In this document: positions 33,401 through 47,920 of the stretch, one piece after another
How positions within the stretch are numbered: position 1 is the stretch's first letter
Layout of the letters: each line of letters begins with the position of its first letter
NCBI GenBank assembly: GCA_008711295.1
Contig: VUYV01000119.1
Location: 773,159 to 837,158, forward strand
Source: Anarhynchus alexandrinus
Lineage: Eukaryota > Chordata > Aves > Charadriiformes > Charadriidae
Length of the DNA stretch: 64,000 nucleotides
Direction of reading: 5' to 3'
Notes under the pieces: generated by a model
Databases searched by the model: none
Told to the model about the DNA's origin: nothing
Seen by the model: the letters and a program-made list of their open reading frames with translations, nothing else
Position numbers and translations under genes: made by a program

Positions 33401-36379
33401 AGCTCACACCACCAGTTGCCAGAGGCACTCATAAACCCTTCTTCCCAGCACAAACTATCAATATATATCCTGATCAGGAGCACACACTGAAAGTAATGGC
33501 TCTTTGTTTCCCTCTGGCTGCAAAGTGCCATTGCTGGCCACGCAGGATTTGGGTAAGAGGAAAGCAGTGATAGTTACTGTGCTCTGACAGATGCCTCAGC
33601 AATTTTAACCTGCTGATATACAATACAACAAAATAGCCCTACTTGGAGCCATTCTACAGAAAAAATCTGGCCGAAACTCATGTTTGGTCTGAATGAGACC
33701 AGAAAGACTCAGTAGTCAGTGCCTCACACAGCATTCAGAAGAAGAGGAGACATTAATGTGAAGGTCCTCCTCCTCCTCCTCTTCCTCCTCTGCTTTATCA
33801 GAACACTACTGGCAAAGCGGAATTTCTTCTACAAATCACACTTTTTCAGAAATCTGAGAAGTCTGGAAGAAGCATCTTTTCAAGTAGGGACTTTATCAGA
33901 GAAAGGAAGCCCAGAGTCGTGTCTGTAAGGTGCTGATCTGAGATGTGAGGGAGTCCTTAATCCAGAGCAGTTTTTAAATGTCAAGACCAGTTTGAGGAAG
34001 ACTGAGCAGGGTCTGACTCCTGGACGGGTACGGCTCACATACCCCTGCACACATACAGGCATGGAAAGAGTTCACCCTTCATCAAAAGTATTCAAAAGAG
34101 GCTTTTATTACATTCCAGTGGTAACAAAAATCCTTTCCTAATCCATAGGAGTTATTACCAAAAAGTATTAAAATATCTGTCCTTTATTCAAATCTGCCAC
34201 GGAAAGACCTTTGCAACATCAATGAGACCTCAAGTAGGCCACAAAATTTATGCTGTGTGGAGGGGAGGTTTTTAATAAAGGCATAAAAGGAGAATGGATG
34301 CCAAGCATGACAAACATCTGCCCAAGAACAAAGCAGGTGAAAACCATCTTCATCTGCCCAGGCCTACAAATGCTGCCTGCGCCCTTCCTGCCATAGAAAC
34401 AGGACACTGAAGGCTCAGCTTTCACTGTCTCCAAAGGCTTGGCCAGAAATGTGGAACAGTTGAAAAATACTTTAAACTGTATAATTTAGGAGATCATAAA
34501 ACCAGTAGGAGAGTTTGAGAATTATTTAGATTTATGAGCTGATGGAGGCTGCTTAGACATCCACACGGTCAGAATCTCTTCCACGAAGTCAAACTGCTTA
34601 AAGATCAAAGTATCTGTATCAACATTATCACCAGGCATCAAAAAAAAGCTGCGACATACAACAGATGCCCCCTCTGTCTGCCCTCAAATTGTCAGGAGTT
34701 AGCAATTTTCAGCGCTATTGGGCAGGGCACACACAACATACACATGTAACGTAGAAGGGAAGGGGGACCAGGGGGAAAGGACAAAAACACTACTGAACAA
34801 GCATTTGGGTGGAACACTAAAACCAGGAAAAATTGTACATGACCTTGCTGGCTTCTGTTCTTTCCTTTTATCATTTTCATGCTATACATACCACTGTACA
34901 TAGAAACTCTGAACATTAGGAAGCGTGCGCATTTCCAGCAGCGACGATGACCAACAAGCATGTCTAAACTGAAGCAGAAAATGAAATAAACTACTAATAT
35001 GCCTTTAAAGGAAGTGTCATCTCCATGGTTTACGTCAGGTAATGAGGCGTCTGCAAATTACAATACTGGAAATGAACATCTGTAACTTCATGAGCGTCAC
35101 ACAAATACACATGGCTTTCTTCAGGAAGTAATCTCCATTGTGGCTGTTCATTCTTTCATGTTCTGACCTGATGGTTCAGGAAATAAGGATAAACCTGAGG
35201 GGAAATTAGTAATCTATAGCAAATCCTGTACCAATCTACATTTAAATATGAACCCAATTCACTTTTTTTCCCCTTTACAAGTAACATGAGTTCTGTAAAA
35301 GTCAGCGGGCTTTAGATTTCTGAAAGTTGTTATTTCATATACAGGGAGAACCTTAAATGTGTAAACATCGTTTGCCATCTTAACAAAATGCACAACCTGT
35401 TATGCAGGAAAGTTGTGCAGAAAACAAAGTCTGTTGCTCACAACTGGGTAAACACAGCACATTGCTGTTACCCCCCACTGTCGGGCAGTGGAGCTCCAGT
35501 GACTCCAGTGGAAAGAAGTGGGGCTTGTACACCAGAGGTGTTGTCCAAAATCTATCATGTGATAAGCCATACTCCAAATATGCAGAAAAGCAGGTATGAC
35601 TAGACTATGGGTCTACTATTTGGTGCTTCTGTTATACTTAAGGCAAACCACGGGTATTCACAGTTGTGAACCCTTACCACTGCCATTCTCAAATCTCTAT
35701 ACCAGCTCTCTCTTAACATCTGGGTTTCTATGGCTGAAGCGCTCGTGGTGCTTACACTTCTGCTGTTGTGTACACAAAAAAAGTGCCTCTGTCCAAGCAG
35801 TGCTAAGCTTTGTAACACCTAATACCATCCTAAATCCTATTTGATGCACTAACCAGGCAGGAAAAAGTCTATCTCGGTAGCAAGAAGTGGATCAGACAAA
35901 TTCAGATATACCCCTTCCTTACCAGCAACATGGTTCTCCCCCTCAAGATGTCATCAAACAAGACTTTGGTTGAAGGGGTTAGACATGTGCTACCTGGTGA
36001 ATGGCCTAATCTGTCATGCCTGCTTGGGGGACACATACAGGATGGGGCATTTCAGGCAAAACAGACAGGGCACATTGAATTTCAGCCCTGACAAGTCCCA
36101 GCTGCCATAATCTTCCTGTTCTCATGCAATGCGATGTACCTGTAAAAGAGATAAATGCAATCTCCAATTTGTCTTCCATGTGAGTTGCTTCCAGCAGAGT
36201 GAGGCACTGTTATTCCCATTAGAAAAAGTACTGCAATGAGACTTCATCAGAAGTGTGGTACAACTTCCTGGTCAACCATTTTTAGGAGAAACCAATTCAA
36301 AATGTGGTCGGTACAGAGAAGAATTACCAGGTCTGATAGGCTGTAAGTAGACCAGGAGGGAAAACACAAAGGAACTGTT
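27491..36379. other. intergenic, no feature recognised
   Basis: About 8.9 kb without a recognised gene or young repeat. It includes a short TCC-rich run near 33760-33790. The open frames have no protein-like features. Confidence 0.5.
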
Positions 36380-36500
36380 TTTAAATAAAGGATGATTCTG
36401 GCAGAAGAATCAAAAGGCACAAACCCTATGTAAATAAATTTAGACTGAAAATCAGAAGGTTTTTAATGATTGCAGAGTGTAGACTCCATGATGTGTTTGC
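36380..36500 (+). mobile_element. fossil CR1/L3-type LINE tail fragment
   Basis: The block GGAACTGTTTTTAAATAAAGG, then GAAGAATCAAAAGGCACA and AATAAATTTAGACTG-AAATCAGAAGG, parallels the fossil copy at 7540-7640 (GGACCTGAAACTGAAGGACAG, AGAACAAAGAGATACA, AATAAACTCAGACTGGAAATCAGAA). The order and spacing are the same. Both match what is known of the terminal ORF2 segment of old CR1/L3 elements (RTK/R...K..LRLEIR). Highly decayed; the ends are approximate. Confidence 0.55.
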
Positions 36501-39500
36501 CTTCCAGGCAGTAGACTCAACTCAAATGACCCAGGAGGTGGCTTTCTTAGTGTATGAAAATCAAAGAGGGAATAAAGAGCTGAAGATGCTGGTAAAACCC
36601 TTTAAAAAAACAAAGGCTGATTTAGAGAAACTGAAGTCCCTTCTCAGTGACTGGCCTCTTGAGCAGTGACTGGCCTCTGTCAAAATTAAAGGGACTTAAA
36701 AAACAGCTCCTAGACTTGAAAAGCTCTTACCGGAAGAAATGAAATAATTAGAGGGAACCAGTATCTTTGAATGGAAATGGACCAAAACCCTGATGAATAG
36801 TCAGGAGTGGGGACAAAGACAAACTCCTGCTTCCTCTATCTCTGTGTTACCTGCTATGCTGTCTGCAGAAACCCAGAGCTGCTTCAGAGCTCCTTCAGTG
36901 AAATCTGCAGTTACTTGCTTCAACTACAACATGACCCAGGAGGGATAAGCTGTCAGGGAAAGGGATTAAGCTAACTGAAATCTTACAGGTTTCTCCAACC
37001 TGGAGTAATGGAGGCTAAAATTCAACTTTTAGGAAGGTATAGCAGGGTCTGTGGCAAGGAAGCATACCAGAGAGCTGCTGTGAGTCTGACACCAAGTGGA
37101 AGGCGGGCCTTAAAGGAAGGTGAAGATGCCCACCCACAACATGTATATACGTGATTAGAGCCCTAGAGAGGTGTTCTGAGATAGTTACTCTTGTATTCCA
37201 AACTGACATCCACAAAAAAACAACGGATGTGTAGAGGGCACAAAGAACGGACTCCACATGAAGACCTTGGATTTCCATATGGGTTTCACCAATTTCTTTT
37301 GCAACCCTCATTTTGAGAAAACCAGTCTCAAACCCTTCTGCCCCAGAAGTACCTTAACCCTTCCCAAGGTTGCAACCTTCCACTTGGGAGCCTGCCTCCC
37401 TAAAATCCTCCTAGCTACTTCTCAACCCAGAGCTGCTATCCCCCAACTCTCCCACTGCCTTATTTTATGGGGCAACCTAATTTGATCAAGATGTTCAGTA
37501 TGTCTGGGCTGAGACAAGAGCAAAGTGGAAACCACACTGAGCTCAGCTGAAGCAGGGAAAAGAAGGCTATTTGAGATAAGCGTTCAGCAAAAAAATCCCC
37601 TCCAGGAGACTCAGCACCTGTAAAAGATCTCCCAGTGGAGGGGGAGCACCGTTCTTTCCTTGTGAAATAAATGGGTGACAGAGGGGCCACCTCTACTATA
37701 GCAACAAACTGCAAATCCTTCCCTCCCACCATGGACCTTACCTGGTTAAGCAGGACTCCAGCAGAGGACTCTGCTTGCAGGGTCAAGAGCCACCCATTTT
37801 CCTTCTGAATGACAAAATCCATCGTAATGCATCTTGCAGGAAATTTTCCTAAGTCCTTTCCCAGCTGTGGTGGGAACTGGGCTGCCTCCCACGCACTCCT
37901 GGAGCTCATTGCCAGTTTCGTTGTTCCCACCAAAGGCAGTTGCTGTGGGAGAAAGGTAATGGGGGCTGTTCCCAAAGACAGCTCTGAACACAGGATAAAC
38001 ATTTTGAAGCACAACCTGAATTAAAAAAAAAAAAAAAAAAAGACTGAGAGCAGAAAACTCATCCCAGGAGTGGTATGTTCACATTAGCACATTACTCAAT
38101 GGACAACCTGCTGTAATTGGATCTCTTGGAGCTTTATCAGGGTGCAACTTTCACTCTTAATAGACTGAATGGCAATGCCGAATGGTATGAAAATTCACAT
38201 GTCCCTGTGCTTAGGTCTGTGCTTGGTTAGTACTGGGCTATTCACAAACCCACAGACATTAAGACTGTTGCTATCGAGTAACAAGTTGTATTGGAGGGAT
38301 CCACAAGAAAACCAATGAGAACAACTGTCCCATAACATAGATATTATGCAAGAGATACTCTGTAGATCCTAACAGTTTTATCTCAGTTTTCCTGGAGCTG
38401 AACTTTAACCAGTTGCTTTTTTTTACAAAGGCGTCATTTCAAATAGCAGAGAGGGAAAAGCCGTTGCCATTTTCCTCTGCGCTCACTCAGCTTTCAGACT
38501 GGGGTGGACAAGGGGCCAGGCTTACCCAAAACGGCCTATTTGCAGCTAGCTCAGGCATGGTTACATGAGCTGCAGCTACATTTATGACTTCCATTCAGAC
38601 ATAGCCTCCAAGAGCCATCCTTCACATTACCGTGTCACTTCTCTGCGCTGACAGTACTTTGCACTACAGGGGCACCTTCAACGTAAGGACTGTAAAGCAC
38701 TCTGAAACACCAGTCTGCTTATGAATTAAGCCTTGCTTGCACTGGCAAACGACTCCTGTAGTGAATTAAATACCCCTTCCGAGCCCCTAAATAAATTCAT
38801 GAGACTACAGAAATCATCTCAAAGGATACGTGCGATCCCTTTCCTTCCCAGCCCTCTGCCTTCCCTCACAGATGTACGCAGTGTTGATTATTGCCTGCAA
38901 TATTTAATAGATAATGATATTTAATAGAATTGAAGCTGTACACATTTTTAAAGCAGGCTGGCTCTGTGTGCCTGTGTTGAACAAACAGTCCTACTGAGGC
39001 AGTAGTTCACAGTTATCGCTTGGTTCTTTGTTTTCTGTTTTTTGATTTAAAAAAAAATACTTCCCTATAAAACTTTGGATGCAATAAAAATGAAGATGAA
39101 GGAAACAAAGGATTGTGAAACCATTCAGAACCCCAATTAATGGGAAAAATCCCATCAGAATTGAATTCTTTGATTCTCACATTTCTATGTTAAGAGAGAC
39201 TTCCCAGGAAGCTCATTCTCACATCAGCAGTGTACCCGATATCCAGAGAGTAAATGAGCAGGAACTCGCCGCGGTGCCAGACTTCTATCAGCCATTAGAG
39301 CAGGAAAGATTTACAGCATGAGGCTGTATAATAAACCATCCTTATGGTGATAAATCAATTCTCAGAAAAGAGAGAGGAATGTGCTCCTATGGGTTGCTGT
39401 GCTTAAGGCACAGGAGTGGACGTCAAAAAAAAGAGGGTCATAGGAAGGTACTATACACCATCGTGGTGCTGCTGTGTGAGCTTTGGCAAGTCATGAAAAC

Positions 39501-40207
39501 TTTTCCTACATTATCTATCTTTTGAGTATGATATTTCCTCTTTCATGTATTTATGCCTGTGAAGGGCTCTGGCGTTCTTGGGTAGGAGGTGCTGCAGCAG
39601 CATGGTTTTGCAATGCTTTTCTGAATGGGCAAAAAGGGTTTAAAATGCATTTCAGTGTTTTACAGGGCTGAAACAGAGTTGAGGAGAAATATAAATTTCG
39701 TGGGGGAAGCATAACAATGAATTTTTAATGAAGAATGGTCAAAAGGTCAAAAGAGCACAATGCGACTCCTTTCAAAGCGATGTGATAAGCTGGAACCACA
39801 CGTCTGCAGGAGACTTAACGGGAATAAAGAAAGCACCCTGATAACCAGAGTTAATCAACTGTCATGGCCTCACCAGCACATACTACCCTCCTTGGAAAGG
39901 GAGGGGAAAAAATAACCTTAAAAAGGAACAGCATTCCAGGCACATATTCCTGAAAGAGGAGCTCTATGGCAAACAGCAAAGCCAGCAAGTTTGTCACCAG
40001 TGAAAATGCTTTTCTAATTTACCAGACATGCAAGAGACAAATCTGAATATTGGGAAATATCTGTTTAACAATGTCAAGCTTCTGTTGTTTTCAGCAACAG
40101 ATCAATCAAGGAAGAAAAGGTGAATAGGAAGAATATAGTGGGACCTATCTGTCCTTGGGAACAGAACGGGGCAAGAAATGGAAGGTGCTCAGCCGTGACT
40201 CAGTTTC
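36501..40207. other. intergenic, one poly(A) run
   Basis: No gene recognised. There is a 19-base A run at 38023-38041. The 184- and 88-codon frames near 37460-38014 overlap each other on one strand and carry no family signature. Confidence 0.5.
38023..38041 (+). repeat. A(19) homopolymer
   Basis: A run of 19 A following ACCTGAATT. A retroposed RNA tail is possible, but there is no recognisable source sequence or target-site duplication. Confidence 0.8.
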
Positions 40208-40389
40208 ACAGAATCATAGAATCATAGAATGGTTTAGGTTGGAAAGGACCTTGAAGATCATCGAGTTCCAACCCCCCTGCCATAGGCAGGGACACCTCCC
40301 ACTAGAACAGGTTGCCCAAGGCCATGTCCAGCCTGGCCTTGAACACCTCCAGGGATGGGGCCTCAACAACCTCTCTGGGCAACCTGTTT
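40208..40389 (-). mobile_element. CR1 LINE, very short 3' fragment
   Basis: It begins with CACAGAATCATAGAATCATAG, the reverse-complemented CR1 tail with two tail units, followed by about 155 bp of 3' UTR and terminal ORF2 sequence up to CTCTGGGCAACCTGTTTG, where homology stops. It is almost the same sequence as the copies at 23504 and 50863, differing mainly in length of 5' truncation. Confidence 0.93.
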
Positions 40390-43300
40390 GCACAACTCAT
40401 ATGCACTGTGGACACCCACAGCAGAGCTTGTTGTCCTCAGCTCCCTTTACTGACAAAGGAGACAAACAAGAGTTTCAGGAACACAGTCCCTCTCATTCTA
40501 AAGCAAACACTTAAAATAGAGATCTGCTGTTTCAAAATACTTTTTTCTCTCTTTAAGAGAGAAACTCTCTATAGAGTTCAGGATGACTAACTCCAATAGG
40601 GACAGCTTAAGGTGGTATGAGGAATCCCATCCCGAGATTCATCCCGAGATGAATTTCCTCTTCCAGTTATCTGCCACAGTGATACCTGTCTCAATGACAT
40701 GGTAATTCCTTACAGAAATGAAGCTGTTGGGAATATGCCTGTCTATCAAAAGAAAGGAAATTTGAGAATGCTGTTTTGCAAACAAAGGTGTTTGGACCTC
40801 AGAATGGTTTTAACCATTTCCATGTGTTATTATTTCCATGTTCCTGTATGTGCCCAAATTCATTGTGAAAATGGTCTTTTTCTTTTTTTGCACTCAGTTC
40901 TTCATACGCCTGCATGAAAGCCTCAAATTTCACTGTGCATCTGAATTCTGAGTGCATCTGAAATCTGAAGGATCTCCAATTTGCAAGCGGCTGTTGTTTA
41001 AACAAAAATAACCCCCTGGGAAAACTGCAAACCTCAATGTGATGTTAGGTGCGAAACAATGCCTGCTTAACAATGGTATAAACAAAACTTGCTGGCATTT
41101 GCTGGCAAACTATAAAATTTCCACATTTAAAAGCGGGAATGAGCATATACTAACAAGCAAGTCATTGGCCTGGGCTAGACAGCATACTGCTTTTTGCCAC
41201 TGTTACAGTGCAGCAGCACCTTAGGAGAAGGATTGCATGAACTAAATATTTTTACAGAACATAGCAAGACTGGCCCAGGAGCTTAGTGACACTAAATGCT
41301 AACATGATATGAATATTTAACAACCTCTGCTTCCAAGAAAATTCAGGCCACATGAAACATAGATTAGGATTGTGTGTCAGGAGCCTATTCCAGTATTAGC
41401 ATTAATGAGATCTAAACTGGCCAGCCAAAATAACAAAATAGTTGCTAGAAAACAGCAGCTATAAGCTATCTGCCATGCTGTCTTCATCTGTCTTACGATG
41501 GTCTGAGTCCAAGCTGCAGTCAGTGCTACTTACCCAAAAGTCAGAGGAGATTAGTAAGTCAGGTGTCCTGGTCCACGGTACTGGGCTGAAAGATAAAGTG
41601 GAATTCATTTAATCTGTTAATCAGGATTCTAACATTCAAATGCCCTATCCTGAAGCTTTTCAAACTGACATTGTGTTGAATGATAAAGTTAATATCAGTT
41701 GACAGTTTGCCAGAAGCCATTAATTTAAACTCTCAGTTTTGTTTCAGGGCTTGTTAATTTTGTTGTGGCCTTAGAAGAGGAAGAATCCAAGTAAAGAACC
41801 ATCATGTTCCCTATTCTTTCTTTTCTTTTTATTTTTTTTCAAGCAGAAAGGTCATTTGTGAAATTTTCTCCCCACACATTATTTTTTTTTTTAAAAAAAG
41901 AAGCAAAAATGAAATTAGACCTTTGTTTATGCAATACTCTGCACTGGTCCTGGATTTATTTTTGAAAGTTGGTAAACTCTCCTTCCAATTTAAATTGATT
42001 AAATAGGTACAGCTGAGTAAATGGACAGAGTTAAGCTGTAAGTCATATGTTTTCACTTTAAAATTACATGTAGAGGAACACAGAGAAAGGAAGCAAAGCA
42101 GAAAAAGTGTACAGAGGAGAATTCACTGGTTTCAAGATTAAAGAAATAAAATTACAAACAAGATTTGGTGCCCACCACATTTTGCTCTCACGTAGCAGAT
42201 GCTGTGATCAGCTGTGGTTGGCTTACTCACACCAGTGGCCTGTGGTGCAAAGAACACACCTTACTAAGTAGCATTTGTGTGTCCTTTGGAAGTATTCTGT
42301 ATCTCATGCTGCACCAGCTAGATGGATTTATGCAGATTGTTGGCCATAACATGGAGTAGGTATACAAAAAACACTATGAAAATGCAGCTGCAGTGCTTCC
42401 ATAATAAAGCACTCTGGTCAAAAACATTTCTTTTCTCTTAAAAATCAAGAATATCTCCAGTCCTATGTAGCAAGCAGCATCTGTAAGTCTTCAAGGAAGG
42501 AATCTAGTAATTCTAGTTAATTCTATTATTTCCTTACCAAAAGCACATATTAGACTGTAAGCCAATTCCTTTGTGTACATGAAATAATTAAGGTACTGCA
42601 ATGAACTAAATGGTTTCCACAAAAATGGAAATTAAAGGCAATTCTGTGTAGTCAAAAGGGATTTGATACAGTTTTTGTTAAACTGTGAAGAATAAAACAG
42701 GCATAATTTTCTTAATATTGGATTTTTTCCCTTGATAATTTGAAATATTAAATATAGAAAAATCTTCATACATATGAAATATAAAAGGAAATATATGGAA
42801 ATATTAAAAACCCAGTACATTGGCTTCGTGGAACCTGAAAACAAACAGATGGCTGCCTCATCTTGGAAAATAACTTACGTACTTTTCTGCTGGAAAGAAC
42901 CTGTGTAGGTTAATTTGCAAAGAATTTTTGTCATCCCTGAAAGAGGACTGTGGAAACGCCTTCTGTATCTGCTCTAAACACTGTTGAAGGTACTATGACA
43001 GTAGAAAGACATACTTCTTTCCTTAGCGTATACACAAGGCTACTAAACCAAACTATTTTTTTTCTTCTCTATATTTTATGCCTTAGTGTTACAGTATTTG
43101 GGACCTGCCTGTAATAGGAATTTAGTCTGCTTTCTACAGTATTTACAGTAACTGTTGTTGAATTATTTTCATCCACATTCCACAAGAATGCTTTCCCTTT
43201 CCTGCTTGTTTTCTCTGGGCAAACACAGAGACCAGACTTACACTGTGAGATCCAGTTCTCACTTTTATTTAATGGGTCAAACATATTTTCCATATTACGT

Positions 43301-43780
43301 TGTTCATTATATCTCAATATTTGGTCATAGACCCCGCCACAGATCTAATCACTACATGACAGAAGTGATATATGTGAACCACTTCCAACACACACAGTTA
43401 AAATGCTTCTAAAAATATTTTTTTCTGCATAGGGAAATTCCTTGAATAAGCAAATGGGGATCCTTCCCATTACATGTAGCAAAATTCCAGGGTGCTCTCA
43501 GACGTATTATTTTATCACTTGGGGCTTCATACTCTCAAGCCACTGAAATGCCCAGTTCGAAGATCAGCAGCACAGTTCTCAAAGCAAATATTGTTCTGGT
43601 GCTGATTTGCACAAGTGAAGTTTCTGCCTCACCAGGAGTGAGAGGTGGCAGCTCCACGCTTTGTAATGGGGATGCAGTGGAAACTTCTTGCTGACTCCAC
43701 AGGGCAGCTGCTCTGTGAGACTGCAAGCTCCCAAAAGAGAAAGGATGCCACACAAGTAGAATGAGTAATGTACATTGAGT
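40390..43780. other. intergenic, no feature recognised
   Basis: No gene, RNA or clear repeat seen. Confidence 0.55.
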
Positions 43781-44250
43781 AATGAAGCTGGCGAAGGGTC
43801 TAGAGCACAAGTCCTATGAGGAGCAGCTGAGGGAACAGGGGTTTTTCAGCCTGGAGAAAAGAAGGCTGAGGGGAGACCTTATCACTCTCTACAACTACCT
43901 GAAAGGAGGTTGTAGTGAGATGGGGGTCGATCTCTTCTCCCAAGTAACAGGCAATAGGACAAGAGGAAATTACCTCAAGTTGCACCAGGGGAGGTTTAGA
44001 TTTGATATTAGGAATTGGATATCCCTACATATTAGGAAAATTTCTTCACTGAAAGGGTTGTCAAGCATTGGAACAGGCTGCCCAGGGAAGTGGCTGAATC
44101 ACCATCTCTGGAGGTATTTCAAAGATGTGTAGATGTGGTGCTGAGGGACATGGTTTAGTGCTGGACTTGGCAGTAACACTCATGGTTGGCTCATGGTTGG
44201 ACTCAATGACGTTAAAGGTCTTTTCCAACCTAAATAATTCTATGATTCTA
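43781..44250 (+). mobile_element. CR1 LINE 3' fragment
   Basis: A + strand copy of about 470 bp. The open frame reads [20 protein letters not shown] and then [19 protein letters not shown], followed by [20 protein letters not shown], the terminal part of CR1 ORF2. It ends with GGTCTTTTCCAACC and TTCTATGATTCTA. The tail (GGTTGGACTCAATGACGTTAAAGG) differs from the three closely related copies, so it is another subfamily. Confidence 0.93.
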
Positions 44251-47200
44251 AAACAAAGAGTGAACAATGGTTGCCTTATGAATATCCCTGTTCACTACAG
44301 GTATGATGTATGTCTGTATATAACATACATAGATATGTTTTGTTCTCCTGTGAACAAAAAGCTCTGAAGCCTTTTTTAGACTAGATGAATTAGTGAGTTA
44401 CAAGCACTGGTTTATTGGTCCTCTTTCAGAACATAGTAGGAGTTACATTGATAGACTAAGTTTCAGCCCAGTGCATTTTCTGGGTTTCTTCTAAAAATCA
44501 GGACCTTTCATCACCACTTATCCCTCTGCCATCAACTTGCCCTCCCATGAAAACTTCCAGCATGGTATCAAATCCCAGAATTGTGGTTTCCTAAAGCAAA
44601 GTCATTTCTCCACTTCTAGCAAAAGTAAACATGAATTCTGTACCTGGATTTCTGTTTTGACTTTTTGTTGTTCGTTAGCCTTCAAGAGAAACATTTAGAG
44701 CAGGTGGCCTGTGTTAAGTCTATGTGTAATCAGATTTCTATAAATATCTGCCTTTCACTGTCATGCTGGCTTTTACTTTAAGAAAATGTAGTTATTCCAA
44801 GTAGAGGGTTATGTACGTGAACAACAGATCTCCAAATCATCATTATACAAATATACCATTGAATAAATGTGTTTGTACATAAGCTTTCAATCTTTAACTC
44901 TATTCTGGGACTTGATGATATTTGGTAATCTGCAAATTTCATGGTATGTCTGAATGCAACATAGAAAACATAGCCACACATTATAACAGCCTCATGTACA
45001 CCCAGAAGGACACTATCCCAGCACAACTACTGTGCAAATGAGAGGGACCAGGAGGGCTTCACCTGACTTCTTTAATTACTTTAGCATTCATTTAATCAGC
45101 GGAGAAAAATAAGGTCTGCATTGTGGACATCACAAGTCAGGCAAGAGGAATTCCGTCCAGTCTGACTTCTCCAGGCAGGTTCAGTGCACGTGCCTGGCCA
45201 TCGGCTGTCTCAGAAGGTGAGAGTACAGCACAGACTGAGCTGTGCAAGGGCTAGGGACAGTGCTGCAGTATACAGAGTTTGGCAGGACAAAGACCTTCCA
45301 CTCACTGAATCTGAAATCAGGAAGGAGCAAGGTGATTTAAGAGCTTGTGTCCTTCCTCTTGAAGGACCACGTGTATCTCAGGTGCATCTCTAGTCGGGTG
45401 CAGTTAAAGACTGTGTTTCCCCCTTTTCTGCCTCAGATATATCTCTCTCTGCTATGACAAGGCAAAGGGACAAGCTATGCCTCTTACTGGGGGAAGAGCA
45501 TCACTCCAGAGCAAAGCCCTACCCTTTACTTTTAGGGGTAAAAGGTAAGGATCTTTGATTAGATCATCAAGGATCTAATCTTCGAAGGACACAATTGTTC
45601 ATTATACATATTGCTAAAGTGGTTCCAGTGATGTGCTACCCTGCACAAACAAGGGTAGCTGCTAAGAATAGAAACTGTACTCATAAATGAAGCCTCCACC
45701 CCCTAAATGCCAGGAGGCATGTGTTTGGTTCAAATTCCAGCAACTTGTGCTTGTCTGATCCATTCAGCACCAGGAGTGGTGAAACGGTGCAGCAGTGATG
45801 CAGCATATACATTTTATGATCAGCAATAATGGAGATCCAAGAGTTCAAAACACCGGGCCCAAAACATACCAGGAGAGGATCAGAACATTAGAGAATGTCA
45901 GAACAGCAGAGACATCAGTGCATTAGGCCTGAACACGTCTACAAGAATGGTATTAAAATAGTGGTCTCAGTGCATCTTTCAGCGCTGCTCTCTGTGCAGT
46001 TGTCACCTGAGGTCAAGCTGGAGCTCACTCAGCCATGGCTGTGGCAGTGCCAGCCTCCAGCTTCAGGTCAGGTCTGGCTCCAAGGCTTGCAGGCAGCCCG
46101 TAGAGCTCAGGCTGTGCATTTACTCCTCTGTGTGGCCACTGCAAGGTGTGATACATGGATTCCACCACCTTCTGCTGCTCCGATACAAAAGCTGCTGTTT
46201 AAATATTTACCTATCACACCCTCTTCTATTCTGTATCTCAGGCTCTAACAACTGTCAACTATCTTTTTGTCCTTTCGTTTCACATTATCAATTTACGTTT
46301 GATTGTTAGTCACAGCAAAAGGTCACACAAGATGGAACATTGCTTGTTGAAAAAGTAGCTGGAAAATACTGAAAATCCTGCCGATGTGTAGCTGATGAAA
46401 CTTTCCAAGTTTGTCAGTTTTCTGCATAGGGAATATTACTGTGCTGAACTAAGACTTTACTAAAATCAAAGCAGTGCTCAGCTGGTGGAATCTGACTTTT
46501 ATTTATAGTGCCAAAACCTTTTTTAAAAAGCCCACCCAGCAAGATTTTCTATTTAGCAGCAGACTGGGGCACTTTTCCAGTAGCTCTCCTTGGGAGAAAG
46601 CCCCAAGAAACTCACAGCCCTGCATTGGTGTGTGTCCACACTTACTCAGTACTGAACAGTCATGTTAAACAAACGAATGCACATACCAGTAGTAAAATTA
46701 ATATTTAGCCACTTTTACAGGAAAGCACTTTGAAGTTTCAAACATTGGTCTTCCCAATTTAAAATCTCACCCCAGGATTAGTTTTGTGAATTGAAAAATA
46801 AACAGGTTGGTTTTACAGAGAGAGATCAGTAAAGTTACTACACCAAACCTCAAGTTTGCTGTCTGTTTTACATTAAAGAAACATTGTAAGTGAAAGAGAT
46901 TGTAAATATCAAGCCCTTATTCCACATATCCATCTCTCCATTCTCTTTCACCCTGCATTAATTAAGACACTGACAATCATGCATTTTTCCTTGTCATATA
47001 CTTCAGCCGCTGTGCAACCTGGATAAACAGAGGTCCCAGGGGACTTGAAAAGGGAGAATGACAGGGAAAGGACAGCCACGTCACTTAATCTAAGTTATAG
47101 AAATCATTTGAAGAGCAGCAGTGAACCATGGAATATATTTATTATCTCTCCACATCTCAAACTTTCTTCACACAAGAGATTGTAATAGAGTAATAGACAC

Positions 47201-47920
47201 AGAGATGAACAGATCAAGCAAAGAGAAGAATATCCAGTGGGATCATGCAATTGCCCGCTCCTATCCCAAAGAAAAAAGAGATTGCTGGATCGCTCTGATG
47301 CTTCAGATACTCCAACTCTTTCCTACTTTTGTCAATATGTTTAAAATACAAGATTTATAGTGATCTACTCTGAAATGGGGCTTACCCTGGCAGTGCAGGC
47401 ACGAGAAGATTAAACCAGAACAGTGATCTGGAGATAGACAGTTTCTCAAGATGGAGAAAGAAATAAATCATAAAAGAAAAGAAAAATATTATAGCCACTG
47501 AGAAGATGGCCCAAAGCAAAATGCTCCACACTCCTCCCTGACGCCTGTGATGTGAACATCCCAGGAGGTATCAGGAAGAGAAATGAAAATATGGAGTTCC
47601 CCACCTCAACACACACAAAGCTGAGCGTTCAGGCCCTGTGCATTTTAGCAGTCAAAGCCACAAGTTGGCAGCTGAGATGGGTGCTGCTGTGTCAAGCGCT
47701 GAGGCCTTGCAGGGAGCAGCACGATGGCAGCAGGTACAGCCCACCTTCTCACCTACAGCGTTACAAACAGGTGGGCTTCCCTGGTGCTGCTTCCTCTCCT
47801 CCTTGTGACAATGCGCCATTATGGATGTGGTTTGTCCCTGTAGCCGTGTGCATTTGCACTTATGTGTATGCTTAGCTAATTCCTAGTTATATCTGTTGGC
47901 TCATGATTATTGAAAATATG
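44251..47920. other. intergenic, no feature recognised
   Basis: No gene or clear repeat seen. A GGTTCAAATTCC string near 45726 resembles a pol III B box but has no tRNA context. Confidence 0.5.

Noticed and set aside
37460..38014. 184-codon - strand frame.
   Set aside because: No recognisable domain and overlapped by another frame on the same strand. Likely chance.
38000..38041. Processed pseudogene tail ending in A(19).
   Set aside because: No upstream coding similarity, no canonical AATAAA and no target-site duplication seen.
45720..45760. GGTTCAAATTCC resembling a tRNA or SINE B box.
   Set aside because: No matching A box at tRNA spacing and no cloverleaf could be drawn.
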